Positions 46,173-55,753 of a stretch of 64,000 nucleotides of DNA are shown here, in pieces; positions within the stretch are counted from its first letter, which is position 1; each line of letters begins with the position of its first letter. Source of the stretch: Mitsuaria sp. PDC51. Its GTDB lineage: Bacteria > Pseudomonadota > Gammaproteobacteria > Burkholderiales > Burkholderiaceae_C. The position numbers and the translations under genes are program-made. Location of the stretch: the NCBI RefSeq assembly GCF_900113225.1, contig NZ_FOZE01000001.1, positions 2,604,001-2,668,000 on the forward strand, written 5' to 3'. A model generated the notes under the pieces. It did not search any database, was not told the origin of the DNA, and saw only the letters and a program-made list of their open reading frames with translations.

Positions 46173-49100
46173 ATGGCATCGCTGATTACCAACCTGACGA
46201 CCGACCAGATCGCCGCCCTCACGTCGACGACCCTGGCGCGCCTGACCAGCGAAGACTGGGCAGCGTTTTCCACCGAACAGTTCCAGGCGCTGACGACCTC
46301 GCAGTTCGCGACGCTCGGCACCCGGGCGGTGTCGTTCTTCACGACGACCAACATCGCCGCCATCGAGTCCGACGACCTGCGCGCCCTGTCGACGGCCGCG
46401 GTCCAGACCTTCACCAGCGCGCAGCTCAATGCGCTGGGCTCCGACCAGTTCGGCGCGATGACCACCCGCCAGGTCGGCGCGATGACCACCCAGCAGGTCC
46501 GCAACCTGGAGTCCGACGACCTGAATGCGCTGGCCTCGGACCAGATCCGCGCGCTGAGCACCCAGCAGGTGGCCGCCATCTCCACCAGCCTGATCAACAG
46601 CCTGGCCTCCGATGACCTGCAGGCGCTCAAGACCGAGCAGATCAAGGCCCTGAGCTCCCAGCAAGTCGCCGCCCTCGCCACCGAGGGCGTTGCCGCTCTG
46701 GGCACCGGCCAGGCCGCCGCGCTGACCAGCACCCAGACCGCCGCGCTGAATTCCGACCAGGCCGCCGCGCTGACCTCCGACGCCGTGCATGCGCTGAGCA
46801 CCGCCGCCGTCAAGGCGCTGGGCACCGACCAGGTCGCCGCGCTGAACTCGGACCAGGTCGCCGCGCTGACGACCGCCCAGATCAACGCGCTGTCCACCCA
46901 GCAGATCCGCCAGCTGGCCAGCGATGAAATCGCCGCGCTGGACACCAACCAGATCCGCGCCATCACCACGCAGCAGATCGCCGCGCTGACCACCGACCAG
47001 CTGGCCGGCGTCGACAGCGCCGACGTGCAGGCGCTGTCCACCGCGCAGGTGCGCGCGCTCAGCTCCGCCCAGATCGGCGCGCTGAGCTCCGATTCCATCG
47101 AGGCGATGAGCTCCGGCCAGATCGGCGCGCTGACCTCGACCCAGGTCAAGGGCCTGACCACCGACCAGATGGCCGCGATCAGCTCCGACGACATGAAGGC
47201 GCTGTCCACCGCCACCGTGCGCGCGCTGTCGACCGACCAGGTCCAGGCGCTGAACTCGGACCAGGTCGCCGCGATGTCCAGCAGCCAGATCGGCGCGCTG
47301 ACGACCGGCCAGGTCGCCGTGCTGTCCACCGATGAGCTGAACGCGCTGAGCAGCAGCCAGATCCGCGCGCTGGGCACCGCCCAGATCGCCGCGCTGTCGA
47401 CCGACCAGGTCCAGGGCATGGAGTCCGCCGACGTCCAGGCCTTCACCACCGCCCAGATCGCCGCGCTGAGCTCGGCCCAGATCGCCGCGCTGTCCACCGA
47501 CGCCATCGTCGCGCTGAGCTCGGCCCAGGTCGCCACCCTCACCTCCCGCCAGCTGGCCGGTCTCTCGACCGACCAGATCGCCGCCATCGAGACCGGCGAC
47601 CTGCGCGCGCTGTCCTCGACCGCGATCCGCTCGCTGACCACCGACCAGTTCGACGCGCTGAGCTCCGACCAGGTCGGCGCGCTGACGACCGGCCAGGTCG
47701 CCGCGCTGACGACCGGCCAGGTCCAGGCGATGGCCAGCGATGACCTGAACGCGCTGGGCTCGGCCCAGATCCGCGCGCTGGGCACCGCCCAGGTCGCGGC
47801 GCTGTCGACCGCCCAGGTCAACACCATGGAAAGCGCCGACGTCCAGGCGCTGAGCACCCAGCAGGTGCAGGCGCTGAGCTCGGCCCAGGTCGGCGCGCTG
47901 TCCACGGAAAACGTCGCGGCGCTGAGCTCGCAGCAGGTCGCCGCGCTGTCGACCCGCCAGATCGCGGGCCTGACGACCGACCAGATGGGCGCGATCGAGA
48001 CCGGCGACCTGCGCGCCATGTCCACGGCCGCGATCCGCTCGCTCACCACCGACCAGTTCGACGCGCTGAACTCCGACCAGGTCGGTGCGCTGACGACCGG
48101 CCAGGTCGCCGCGCTGACCACCGGCCAGGTCCAGGCGATGGCCAGCGATGACCTGAACGCGCTGGGCTCGGCCCAGATCCGCGCGCTGGGCACCGCCCAG
48201 GTCGCCGCGCTGTCGACCGCCCAGGTCAACACCATGGAAAGCGCCGACGTGCAGGCGCTGACCACGCAGCAGGTCGCCGCGCTGGGCTCGGCCCAGGTCG
48301 GCGCGCTGTCGACCGACAACGTCGCCGCGCTGAGCTCGACCCAGGTCGCCGCGCTGTCGACCCGCCAGATCGCGGGCCTGACCACCGACCAGATGGGCGC
48401 GATCGAGACGCAGGACCTGCGCGCCATGTCCACCGCCGCGATCCGCTCGCTGACCACCGACCAGTTCGACGCGCTGGGCTCGGCCCAGGTCGCCGCGCTG
48501 ACGACCGGCCAGGTCGCCGCGCTGACCACCGGCCAGGTCCAGGCCATGTCCAGCGACGACCTGAACGCGCTGGGCTCGGCGCAGATCCGCGCGCTGGGCA
48601 CCGCCCAGATCGCGGCGCTGTCGACCACCCAGATCGCCAACATGACCAGCGAGGACGTGCAGGCGCTGAGCTCCGGCCAGATCGCCGCGCTGAGCTCCGA
48701 CCAGATCGGCGCGCTGTCGACCGAGAACATCGTCGCCCTGACCTCCTCGCAGGTCGGCGCGCTGTCGACCAAGCAGGTCGCGGGCCTGACCACCGACCAG
48801 ATGGGCGCCATCGAGACCGGCGACCTGAAGGCGCTGGGCACCGCCGCCGTGCGCGCGCTGACCACCGACCAGCTCGGCGCCCTGGGCTCCGACCAGGTGG
48901 CCGCGCTGTCGACCCAGCAGGTCGCCGCGCTGTCGACCGCCCAGGTCAGCAACCTGAGCAGCGATGACCTGAACGCGCTGACCAGCGGCCAGATCAAGGC
49001 CCTGTCGACGCAGCAGGTCGCCGCGCTGACGACCGCCCAGGTCAACACGATGGAAAGCGCCGACGTGCAGGCGCTGTCCACGCAGCAGATCGCCGCGCTG

Positions 49101-52100
49101 AGCTCCGACCAGGTCGGCGCCCTGTCCACCGAGAACATCGCCGCGCTGAGCTCGCAGCAGGTCGCGCCGCTGTCGACCAAGCAGGTCGGCGGCCTGACGA
49201 CCGACCAGGTCGGCGCCATCGAGACGGTGGACGTCCGCGCGCTGACGACCAACGCGCTGCGCGCCCTGACCACCAGCCAGATCGACGCGCTGAGCTCGGA
49301 CCAGATCGCCGCGCTGACGACCGCCCAGGTCGCCGCGCTGACGACGGCGCAGGTGCAGGCGCTGGCCAGCGACGACCTGAACGCGCTGGGCTCGGCCCAG
49401 ATCCGCGCGCTGTCGACCGCCCAGGTCGCCGCGCTGACCACCGGCCAGATCAACGGCATGGAATCGGCCGACGTGCAGGCGCTGTCGACCCAGCAGGTCG
49501 CCGCGCTGGGCTCGGCCCAGGTCGGCGCGCTGTCGACCGAGAACGTCGCCGCCCTGACCTCCGCCCAGGTGGGCGCGCTGACGACCAAGCAGGTCGCCGG
49601 CCTGACCACCGACCAGATGGCCGCCCTGGAAACGGGTGACCTGAAGGCGCTGTCCACCGCCGCGCTGCGCGCGCTGGGCACCGACCAGCTGGACGCGCTG
49701 GGCTCCGACCAGATCGCCGCGCTGTCGACCCAGCAGGTCGCCGCGCTGTCGACCGCCCAGGTCGCCAACCTGTCCTCCGACGACCTGAACGCGCTGACCA
49801 GCGGCCAGATCAAGGCGCTGTCGACCGCGCAGGTCGCCGCGCTGACGACCACGCAGGTCTCGACCATGACCAGCGACGACGTCGCCGCGCTGACCACGGC
49901 GCAGCTGCAGTCGCTGGGCTCGGCCCAGATCGGCGCGCTGAGCACCGAAGCGATCGTCGCGCTGGGCTCCGCCCAGGTCGGCGCGCTGACGACCAGGCAG
50001 GTCGCGGGCCTGACCACCGACCAGATGGCCGCCATCGAGACCGGTGACCTGCGCGCGCTGAACAGCGCCGCGCTGCGCGCCCTGTCGACCGACCAGCTCA
50101 ATGCGCTGGGCTCCGACCAGGTCGCCGCGCTGAGCACCGTCCAGGTGGCCGCGCTGACGACCGCGCAGGTCGCCGGCCTGACCAGCGACGACCTCAACGC
50201 CCTGGGCAGCGCCCAGATCAAGGCGCTGGGCACCGCGCAGGTCGCCGCCCTGACGACCGCCCAGGTCAACGCGATGGAAAGCGCCGACGTGCAGGCGCTG
50301 TCCACCCAGCAGGTCGCCGCGCTGGGCTCGGCCCAGGTCGGCGCGCTGAGCACCGAATCGGTGGTCGCGCTGACCTCCAACCAGGTCGCCGCGCTGAGCA
50401 GCAAGCAGGTCGCGGGCCTGACCACCGACCAGATGGCCGCCCTGGAAACGGGTGACCTGAAGGCGCTGTCCACGACCGCCGTGCGGGCGCTGGGCACCGA
50501 CCAGCTTGATGCGCTGAACTCCGACCAGGTCGCCGCGCTGACGACCCAGCAGGTCGCCGCGCTGACGACCGGCCAGGTCAGCAACCTGTCCTCGGACGAC
50601 CTCAATGCGCTGACCAGCGCGCAGGTGAAGGCGCTGTCGACCCAGCAGGTCGCCGCGCTGACCACCGGCCAGGTCAACACCATGGAGTCCGCCGACGTGG
50701 CGGCGCTGACGACCCAGCAGGTCGCCGCGCTGAGCTCGTCGCAGGTCGGCGCGCTGAGCACCGACTCGATCATCGCCCTGAGCTCCGGCCAGGTCGCCGC
50801 GCTGAGCAGCAAGCAGGTCGCGGGCCTGACCACCGACCAGATGGCCGCGCTGGAATCGGCCGACCTGCGGGCGCTGTCCACGGTCGCCCTGCGCGCCCTG
50901 ACTAGCGACCAGCTCGAGGCGCTGAGCTCCGACCAGGTCCAGGCGCTGACGACCCAGCAGGTCGCCGCGCTGACGACCGCGCAGGTCAGCCAGCTCGCCA
51001 CCGATGACGTGGGCGCCCTGACCTCCGGCCAGCTGCGCGCCCTGGGCACCGCCCAGGTCGCCGCGCTCGGCACCGCCCAGCTCGACGCGCTGAACAGCGA
51101 CCAGGTCGCCGCGCTGACGACCCAGCAGGTCGCCGCGCTGACCACGACCCAGGTCAGCAACCTGTCCAGCGATGACCTGAACGCATTGACCAGCGCCCAG
51201 ATCAAGGCGCTGACCACGCAGCAGGTCGCCGCGCTGACGACCGGCCAGATCAACACGATGGAGACGGCCGACGTGGCCGCGCTGGCCACCAACCAGATCG
51301 CCGCGCTGAGCTCGTCGCAAGTCGGCGCGCTGAGCACCGAGGCCATCGTCGCGCTGACCTCCTCGCAGGTCGCCGCGCTGACCACGAAGCAGGTCGGTGG
51401 CCTGACGACCGACCAGATGGCCGCGATCGAGACGGGCGACCTCAAGTCGCTGTCCAGCGTCGCGCTGCGGGCCCTGGGCACCGACCAGCTGGATGCGCTG
51501 GGCTCCGACCAGATCGCCGCGCTGTCGACCCAGCAGGTCGCCGCGCTGACCACCGGCCAGGTCAGCAACCTGTCCAGCGATGACCTCAACGCGTTGACCA
51601 GCGGCCAGATCAAGGCGCTGACGACCCAGCAGGTCGCTGCGCTGACGACCACGCAGGTCTCGACCATGACCAGCGACGACGTCGCCGCGCTGACCACCGC
51701 GCAAGTGCAGGCCCTGGGCTCGGCCCAGGTCGGCGCCCTGAGCACCGACGCGATCGTCGCGCTGGGCTCGGCGCAGGTCGCCGCGCTGACCACGAAGCAG
51801 GTCGCCGGCCTGACGACCGACCAGATGGCCGCGATCGAGACGGGCGACCTCAAGTCCCTGTCGACCGCCGCGCTGCGTTCGCTGGGCACCGACCAGCTCG
51901 ACGCGCTGGGCTCCGACCAGATCGCCGCGCTGTCGACCCAGCAGGTCGCCGCGCTGTCGACCGCCCAGGTCAGCAACCTGAGCAGCGATGACCTGAACGC
52001 GTTGACCAGCGCGCAGATCAAGGCGCTGTCGACCGCGCAGGTCGCCTCGCTGACGACCACCCAGGTCTCGACGATGACCAGCGACGACGTCGCCGCGCTG

Positions 52101-55100
52101 AACTCGGCGCAGGTCGCCGCGCTGAGCTCGGCCCAGGTCGGCGCGCTGAGCACCGACGCCGTGGTGGCCCTGAGCTCCGCCCAGGTCGCCGCGCTGAACA
52201 GCAAGCAGGTCGCCGGCCTGACCACCGACCAGATGGCCGCCCTGGAAACGGGCGACCTGAAGGCCCTGTCCACCAACGCCCTGCAGGCGCTGACCTCGGC
52301 CCAGCTGGAAGCGCTGGGCTCCGACCAGATCGCCGCGCTGTCGACCCAGCAGGTCGCCGCGCTGTCGACCGCCCAGGTCGCCAACCTGTCCTCCGACGAC
52401 CTGAACGCGCTGACCAGCGGCCAGATCAAGGCGCTGTCCACGCAGCAGATCGCCGCGCTGACGACCACCCAGGTCGCCGCGATGGAGTCCGCCGACGTGC
52501 AGGCGCTCGCCACCAACCAGGTCGCCGCGCTGAGCTCGGCCCAGGTCGGCGCGCTGAGCACCGACGCCGTGGTCGCCCTGAGCTCCGCCCAGGTCGCCGC
52601 GCTGAGCAGCAAGCAGGTCGCCGGCCTGACCACCGACCAGATGGCCGCGATCGAAAGCGGGGACCTGAAGTCGCTGTCGACGCTCGCCCTGCGCGCGCTC
52701 AGCAGCGACCAGCTGGAAGCGCTGAGCTCCGACCAGGTCCAGGCGCTGACCACCGCGCAGGTGGCCTCGCTGACGACCACGCAGGTCAGCCAGCTGGCGA
52801 CGGACGACTTCGCCGCGCTGACGACCGGCCAGCTGCGCGCCCTGACCACCGGCCAGATCGCCGCGCTGGGCTCGGCCGAACTGGAAGCGCTGGGCTCCGA
52901 CCAGGTCGCCGCGCTGACGACCCAGCAGGTCGCCGCCCTGACGACCAGCCAGGTCGCCAACCTGAGCAGCGACGACCTCAACGCGCTGACCAGCGCGCAG
53001 GTCAAGGCGCTGAGCACCGCCCAGGTGGCCGCGCTGACCACCGCGCAGGTGGGCACGATGGAGACCGCCGACGTGGCCGCGCTGGCCACCAACCAGGTCG
53101 CCGCGCTGAGTTCCGACCAGGTCGGCGCGCTGACCACCGAAGCGGTCGTGGCGCTGAGCTCGACGCAGGTCGCCGCGCTGACCAGCAAGCAGGTCGCCGG
53201 CCTGACCACGGACCAGATGGCCGCCCTGGAATCGGGTGACCTGAAGGCCCTGTCGACGGTGGCGCTGCGTGCGCTGACCAGCGACCAGCTGGGCGCCCTG
53301 GGCTCCGACCAGGTCGCCTCGCTGACGACGACGCAGGTCGCCGCGCTGACCACCGGCCAGGTGAGCACGCTCGCCAGCGACGACCTGAACGCGCTCACCA
53401 GCGCCCAGGTCCGCGCGCTGACGACGCAGCAGGTCGCCGCGCTGACGACCACGCAGGTCGCCACGATGGAGAGCGCCGACGTCGCGGCCCTGAGCTCGCA
53501 ACAGGTCCAGGCGCTGAGCTCGGCCCAGATCGGCGCGCTGAGCACCGAGGCGGTGATCGCGCTGAGCTCGGTCCAGGTGGCCGCGCTGAGCTCGGCCCAG
53601 GTCAAGGGCCTGACGACGGACCAGATGGCCGCGCTGGAGACCGGTGACCTGCGCTCGCTGTCCACGGTCGCCCTGCGCGCCCTGGGCACCGACCAGATCG
53701 AGGCGCTGGGCTCCGACCAGATCGCCGCGCTGACGACCGTCCAGGTCGCCGCGCTGACGACCGCGCAGATCGCCAACCTGAGCAGCGACGACCTGAACGC
53801 GCTGACCAGCGGCCAGATCCGCGCGCTGGGCAACAGCCAGCTGCAGGCCCTGACGACCACGCAGATCTCGACGATGACGACGGACGACGTCGCCGCGCTG
53901 AGCTCGGCGCAGCTGCAGGCCCTGGGCTCGGCCCAGATCGGCGCCCTGAGCACCGACGCGATCCAGGCGCTGAGCTCGTCGCAGGCGGCGGCCCTGAGCT
54001 CGGCCCAGGTCGACGGCCTGACCACCGACCAGATGGCGGCCTTCGAGTCGGCCGACCTGCGCAGCCTGAGCACGCTGGCGATCCGCTCGCTGGACAGCGC
54101 TCAACTGGAAGCGCTGGGCTCCGACCAGATCGCGGCGCTGACCACGCAGCAGGTCGCCGCGCTGAGCACGCTGCAGGTGAGCCAGCTGGCCACCGACGAC
54201 GTGCAGGCGCTGACCTCGACGCAGATCGTGGCGATGAGCTCGGCCCAGCTGAGCGCCTTCACCACCGACCAGGTGCAGGCGATCGACACCGGGGACCTAG
54301 CGGCGATCGCCAGCGGCAACCTGGTGGCCTTCGGCTCGGCGGACTTCGAGGCCTTCAGCTCGGACCAGATCCACGCGCTGACCTCGCAGCAGTGGAGCGC
54401 GGTGAGCGCGACGCAGGTGGCGGGCATCGAGACGGCCGACATCGCCTCGATCTCCACCGCCGGCATCCATGCGCTCAGCACCGCGGCGATCCACGCCTTC
54501 AGCACCGACCAGATCGCGGCGCTGACCAGCGACCAGGTCCATGAATTCAGCACCGCGCAACTGCGCGCGCTGGGCACGGACCAGATCGCGGCCATCACCA
54601 CGGACGACATCGGCGCGCTGACCAGCACGCACTTCGGGACGATGACCTCGTCGCAGCTGCATGCGTTCACGACCGACCAGATCCTGGCGCTGGACTCGAG
54701 CGACATCCACGCGCTCACCTCGGTGCAGATCCAGGGCCTGTCGACCGACCAGATCGTGGCGATGACCTCCGACCAGTTCATCGGCTGGGACACGCAGGAC
54801 CTGGCCAGCATGAGCATGGAGCAGGTGCTGGCGATGACCTCCGACCAGAAGGCCGGCTGGAGCGACGAGCAGATCAATGCCCACTTCATGGCCACGCCGA
54901 TCATGCTGGACCTGGACGGCAACGGCATCCAGACGCTGGCGGCCAAGGACGGCGTGCACTTCGACCTCAACGCCACCGGTCACAACGACAAGTGGGGCTG
55001 GGTCGGCGGCAACGACGGCCTGCTGGTGATGGATCGCAACGGCAACGGCACGATCGACAGCGGCGCCGAGCTCTTCGGCTCGGGCACCACGGTCAACGGC

Positions 55101-55628
55101 CGCAAGGGCCTGGACGGCTTCGCCGCCCTCGCCTCGCTGGACGCCAACCATGACGGCCACATCAACGCCAAGGACGCGGACTTCAGCCACCTGCAGGTCT
55201 GGGTCGACGCCAACCACGACGGCAAGACCGACGCGGGTGAACTCAAGTCGCTGACCGACCTGGGCATCGTCGACCTGAACCTGGGCGCGACCAAGGGCAC
55301 GGACGTCGATCACGGCAACCTGATCGGCCTGGTGTCCAGCTACACCAAGGCGGACGGCACGACGAGCGAGATGTCCGACGTGTGGTTCACCAAGGACGGC
55401 GCGACGCAGCAGGTCCATGGCACGACGCGGGAAGCCGCGCCGCAGCTGGGCGACCTGCTCGCCCAGCCGGAAGCCAACCTGCTCGGCGGCGCGACGGCGC
55501 ACACCGCGACGGCGGCCACGGCGGCCACCACCGCGGCGTCCACCGACGCGGTCAACCACGACGTGCTCAGCGCGGCCTACAAGAAGCTGCATGACGACGA
55601 CCAGAACGGCGCTGTTCCGCTGATCTAA
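46173..55628 (+). CDS. Giant octapeptide-repeat protein 1 (3151 residues)
   Basis: No N-terminal signal peptide. From about residue 8 to 2905 the protein is about 360 head-to-tail octads of the form A-L-[STG]-[ST]-x-Q-[VIL]-x, for example ALTTDQVA or ALSSAQIG. Ser/Thr sits at positions 3-4 and Gln (or Asp) at 6. Seventeen octads make a higher-order unit, each restarted by GLTTDQMAA[IL]E. From Met2906 a different module follows: TPIMLDLDGNG, MDRNGNGTIDSG and two EF-hand-like calcium loops at 2990-3001 (DANHDGHINAKD) and 3012-3023 (DANHDGKTDAGE). That module is known from large type I secretion (RTX-like) proteins. An Ala/Thr tail ends QNGAVPLI. I infer a secreted or surface protein; the octads could be a helical or beta solenoid. 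Confidence 0.9.
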   Translation: MASLITNLTTDQIAALTSTTLARLTSEDWAAFSTEQFQALTTSQFATLGTRAVSFFTTTNIAAIESDDLRALSTAAVQTFTSAQLNALGSDQFGAMTTRQVGAMTTQQVRNLESDDLNALASDQIRALSTQQVAAISTSLINSLASDDLQALKTEQIKALSSQQVAALATEGVAALGTGQAAALTSTQTAALNSDQAAALTSDAVHALSTAAVKALGTDQVAALNSDQVAALTTAQINALSTQQIRQLASDEIAALDTNQIRAITTQQIAALTTDQLAGVDSADVQALSTAQVRALSSAQIGALSSDSIEAMSSGQIGALTSTQVKGLTTDQMAAISSDDMKALSTATVRALSTDQVQALNSDQVAAMSSSQIGALTTGQVAVLSTDELNALSSSQIRALGTAQIAALSTDQVQGMESADVQAFTTAQIAALSSAQIAALSTDAIVALSSAQVATLTSRQLAGLSTDQIAAIETGDLRALSSTAIRSLTTDQFDALSSDQVGALTTGQVAALTTGQVQAMASDDLNALGSAQIRALGTAQVAALSTAQVNTMESADVQALSTQQVQALSSAQVGALSTENVAALSSQQVAALSTRQIAGLTTDQMGAIETGDLRAMSTAAIRSLTTDQFDALNSDQVGALTTGQVAALTTGQVQAMASDDLNALGSAQIRALGTAQVAALSTAQVNTMESADVQALTTQQVAALGSAQVGALSTDNVAALSSTQVAALSTRQIAGLTTDQMGAIETQDLRAMSTAAIRSLTTDQFDALGSAQVAALTTGQVAALTTGQVQAMSSDDLNALGSAQIRALGTAQIAALSTTQIANMTSEDVQALSSGQIAALSSDQIGALSTENIVALTSSQVGALSTKQVAGLTTDQMGAIETGDLKALGTAAVRALTTDQLGALGSDQVAALSTQQVAALSTAQVSNLSSDDLNALTSGQIKALSTQQVAALTTAQVNTMESADVQALSTQQIAALSSDQVGALSTENIAALSSQQVAPLSTKQVGGLTTDQVGAIETVDVRALTTNALRALTTSQIDALSSDQIAALTTAQVAALTTAQVQALASDDLNALGSAQIRALSTAQVAALTTGQINGMESADVQALSTQQVAALGSAQVGALSTENVAALTSAQVGALTTKQVAGLTTDQMAALETGDLKALSTAALRALGTDQLDALGSDQIAALSTQQVAALSTAQVANLSSDDLNALTSGQIKALSTAQVAALTTTQVSTMTSDDVAALTTAQLQSLGSAQIGALSTEAIVALGSAQVGALTTRQVAGLTTDQMAAIETGDLRALNSAALRALSTDQLNALGSDQVAALSTVQVAALTTAQVAGLTSDDLNALGSAQIKALGTAQVAALTTAQVNAMESADVQALSTQQVAALGSAQVGALSTESVVALTSNQVAALSSKQVAGLTTDQMAALETGDLKALSTTAVRALGTDQLDALNSDQVAALTTQQVAALTTGQVSNLSSDDLNALTSAQVKALSTQQVAALTTGQVNTMESADVAALTTQQVAALSSSQVGALSTDSIIALSSGQVAALSSKQVAGLTTDQMAALESADLRALSTVALRALTSDQLEALSSDQVQALTTQQVAALTTAQVSQLATDDVGALTSGQLRALGTAQVAALGTAQLDALNSDQVAALTTQQVAALTTTQVSNLSSDDLNALTSAQIKALTTQQVAALTTGQINTMETADVAALATNQIAALSSSQVGALSTEAIVALTSSQVAALTTKQVGGLTTDQMAAIETGDLKSLSSVALRALGTDQLDALGSDQIAALSTQQVAALTTGQVSNLSSDDLNALTSGQIKALTTQQVAALTTTQVSTMTSDDVAALTTAQVQALGSAQVGALSTDAIVALGSAQVAALTTKQVAGLTTDQMAAIETGDLKSLSTAALRSLGTDQLDALGSDQIAALSTQQVAALSTAQVSNLSSDDLNALTSAQIKALSTAQVASLTTTQVSTMTSDDVAALNSAQVAALSSAQVGALSTDAVVALSSAQVAALNSKQVAGLTTDQMAALETGDLKALSTNALQALTSAQLEALGSDQIAALSTQQVAALSTAQVANLSSDDLNALTSGQIKALSTQQIAALTTTQVAAMESADVQALATNQVAALSSAQVGALSTDAVVALSSAQVAALSSKQVAGLTTDQMAAIESGDLKSLSTLALRALSSDQLEALSSDQVQALTTAQVASLTTTQVSQLATDDFAALTTGQLRALTTGQIAALGSAELEALGSDQVAALTTQQVAALTTSQVANLSSDDLNALTSAQVKALSTAQVAALTTAQVGTMETADVAALATNQVAALSSDQVGALTTEAVVALSSTQVAALTSKQVAGLTTDQMAALESGDLKALSTVALRALTSDQLGALGSDQVASLTTTQVAALTTGQVSTLASDDLNALTSAQVRALTTQQVAALTTTQVATMESADVAALSSQQVQALSSAQIGALSTEAVIALSSVQVAALSSAQVKGLTTDQMAALETGDLRSLSTVALRALGTDQIEALGSDQIAALTTVQVAALTTAQIANLSSDDLNALTSGQIRALGNSQLQALTTTQISTMTTDDVAALSSAQLQALGSAQIGALSTDAIQALSSSQAAALSSAQVDGLTTDQMAAFESADLRSLSTLAIRSLDSAQLEALGSDQIAALTTQQVAALSTLQVSQLATDDVQALTSTQIVAMSSAQLSAFTTDQVQAIDTGDLAAIASGNLVAFGSADFEAFSSDQIHALTSQQWSAVSATQVAGIETADIASISTAGIHALSTAAIHAFSTDQIAALTSDQVHEFSTAQLRALGTDQIAAITTDDIGALTSTHFGTMTSSQLHAFTTDQILALDSSDIHALTSVQIQGLSTDQIVAMTSDQFIGWDTQDLASMSMEQVLAMTSDQKAGWSDEQINAHFMATPIMLDLDGNGIQTLAAKDGVHFDLNATGHNDKWGWVGGNDGLLVMDRNGNGTIDSGAELFGSGTTVNGRKGLDGFAALASLDANHDGHINAKDADFSHLQVWVDANHDGKTDAGELKSLTDLGIVDLNLGATKGTDVDHGNLIGLVSSYTKADGTTSEMSDVWFTKDGATQQVHGTTREAAPQLGDLLAQPEANLLGGATAHTATAATAATTAASTDAVNHDVLSAAYKKLHDDDQNGAVPLI
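46820..54080 (+). repeat. 408-bp higher-order tandem repeat (17 octads of 24 nt)
   Basis: The marker encoding GLTTDQM recurs about every 408 bp; for example its CCAGATGG falls at 47981, 48389 and 48797. About 16-17 units are visible. Two units, beginning near 50837 and 52637, are 576 bp (24 octads) instead and share QLATDD and TMETADVAALATNQ, which suggests duplication of an 1800-bp block. Similarity is high at DNA level, so the limits and copy number depend on correct assembly. Confidence 0.8.
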
Positions 55629-55640
55629 GCGGCAGTCCGG

Positions 55641-55665
55641 AACCGGGGGCCTCGCGCCCCCGGTT
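55641..55665 (+). terminator. Intrinsic terminator after giant gene 1
   Basis: AACCGGGGGC and GCCCCCGGTT, a perfect 10-bp stem with a 5-nt loop, 13 nt after the stop codon, followed by TGCCGTTTG. It separates the two giant genes, so the second has its own promoter or depends on read-through. Confidence 0.7.
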
Positions 55666-55753
55666 TGCCGTTTGCGGCCCTCGCCCGCGCGCCCCGCCGG
55701 CGTGGGCCGCAAACGACAGACCGCCAGGTTCCAGCAGTACCCTCCCATCCCCC

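Noticed and set aside
46131-54104. Open antisense frames of more than 2600 codons in two frames opposite giant gene 1, and one of more than 1200 codons opposite giant gene 2
   Set aside because: They are a by-product of the 24-nt periodic GC-rich codon pattern, which contains no stop codons in other frames. Their translations are low-complexity repeats, and the sense proteins end in recognisable domains.
46173-54888. Resemblance of the octad (LTTDQVAAL) to the first helix of TAL-effector repeats (LTPDQVVAI)
   Set aside because: TAL repeats are 33-35 residues with a second helix and a variable di-residue. Here the unit is 8 residues with none of that, so the likeness is to a generic helix start.
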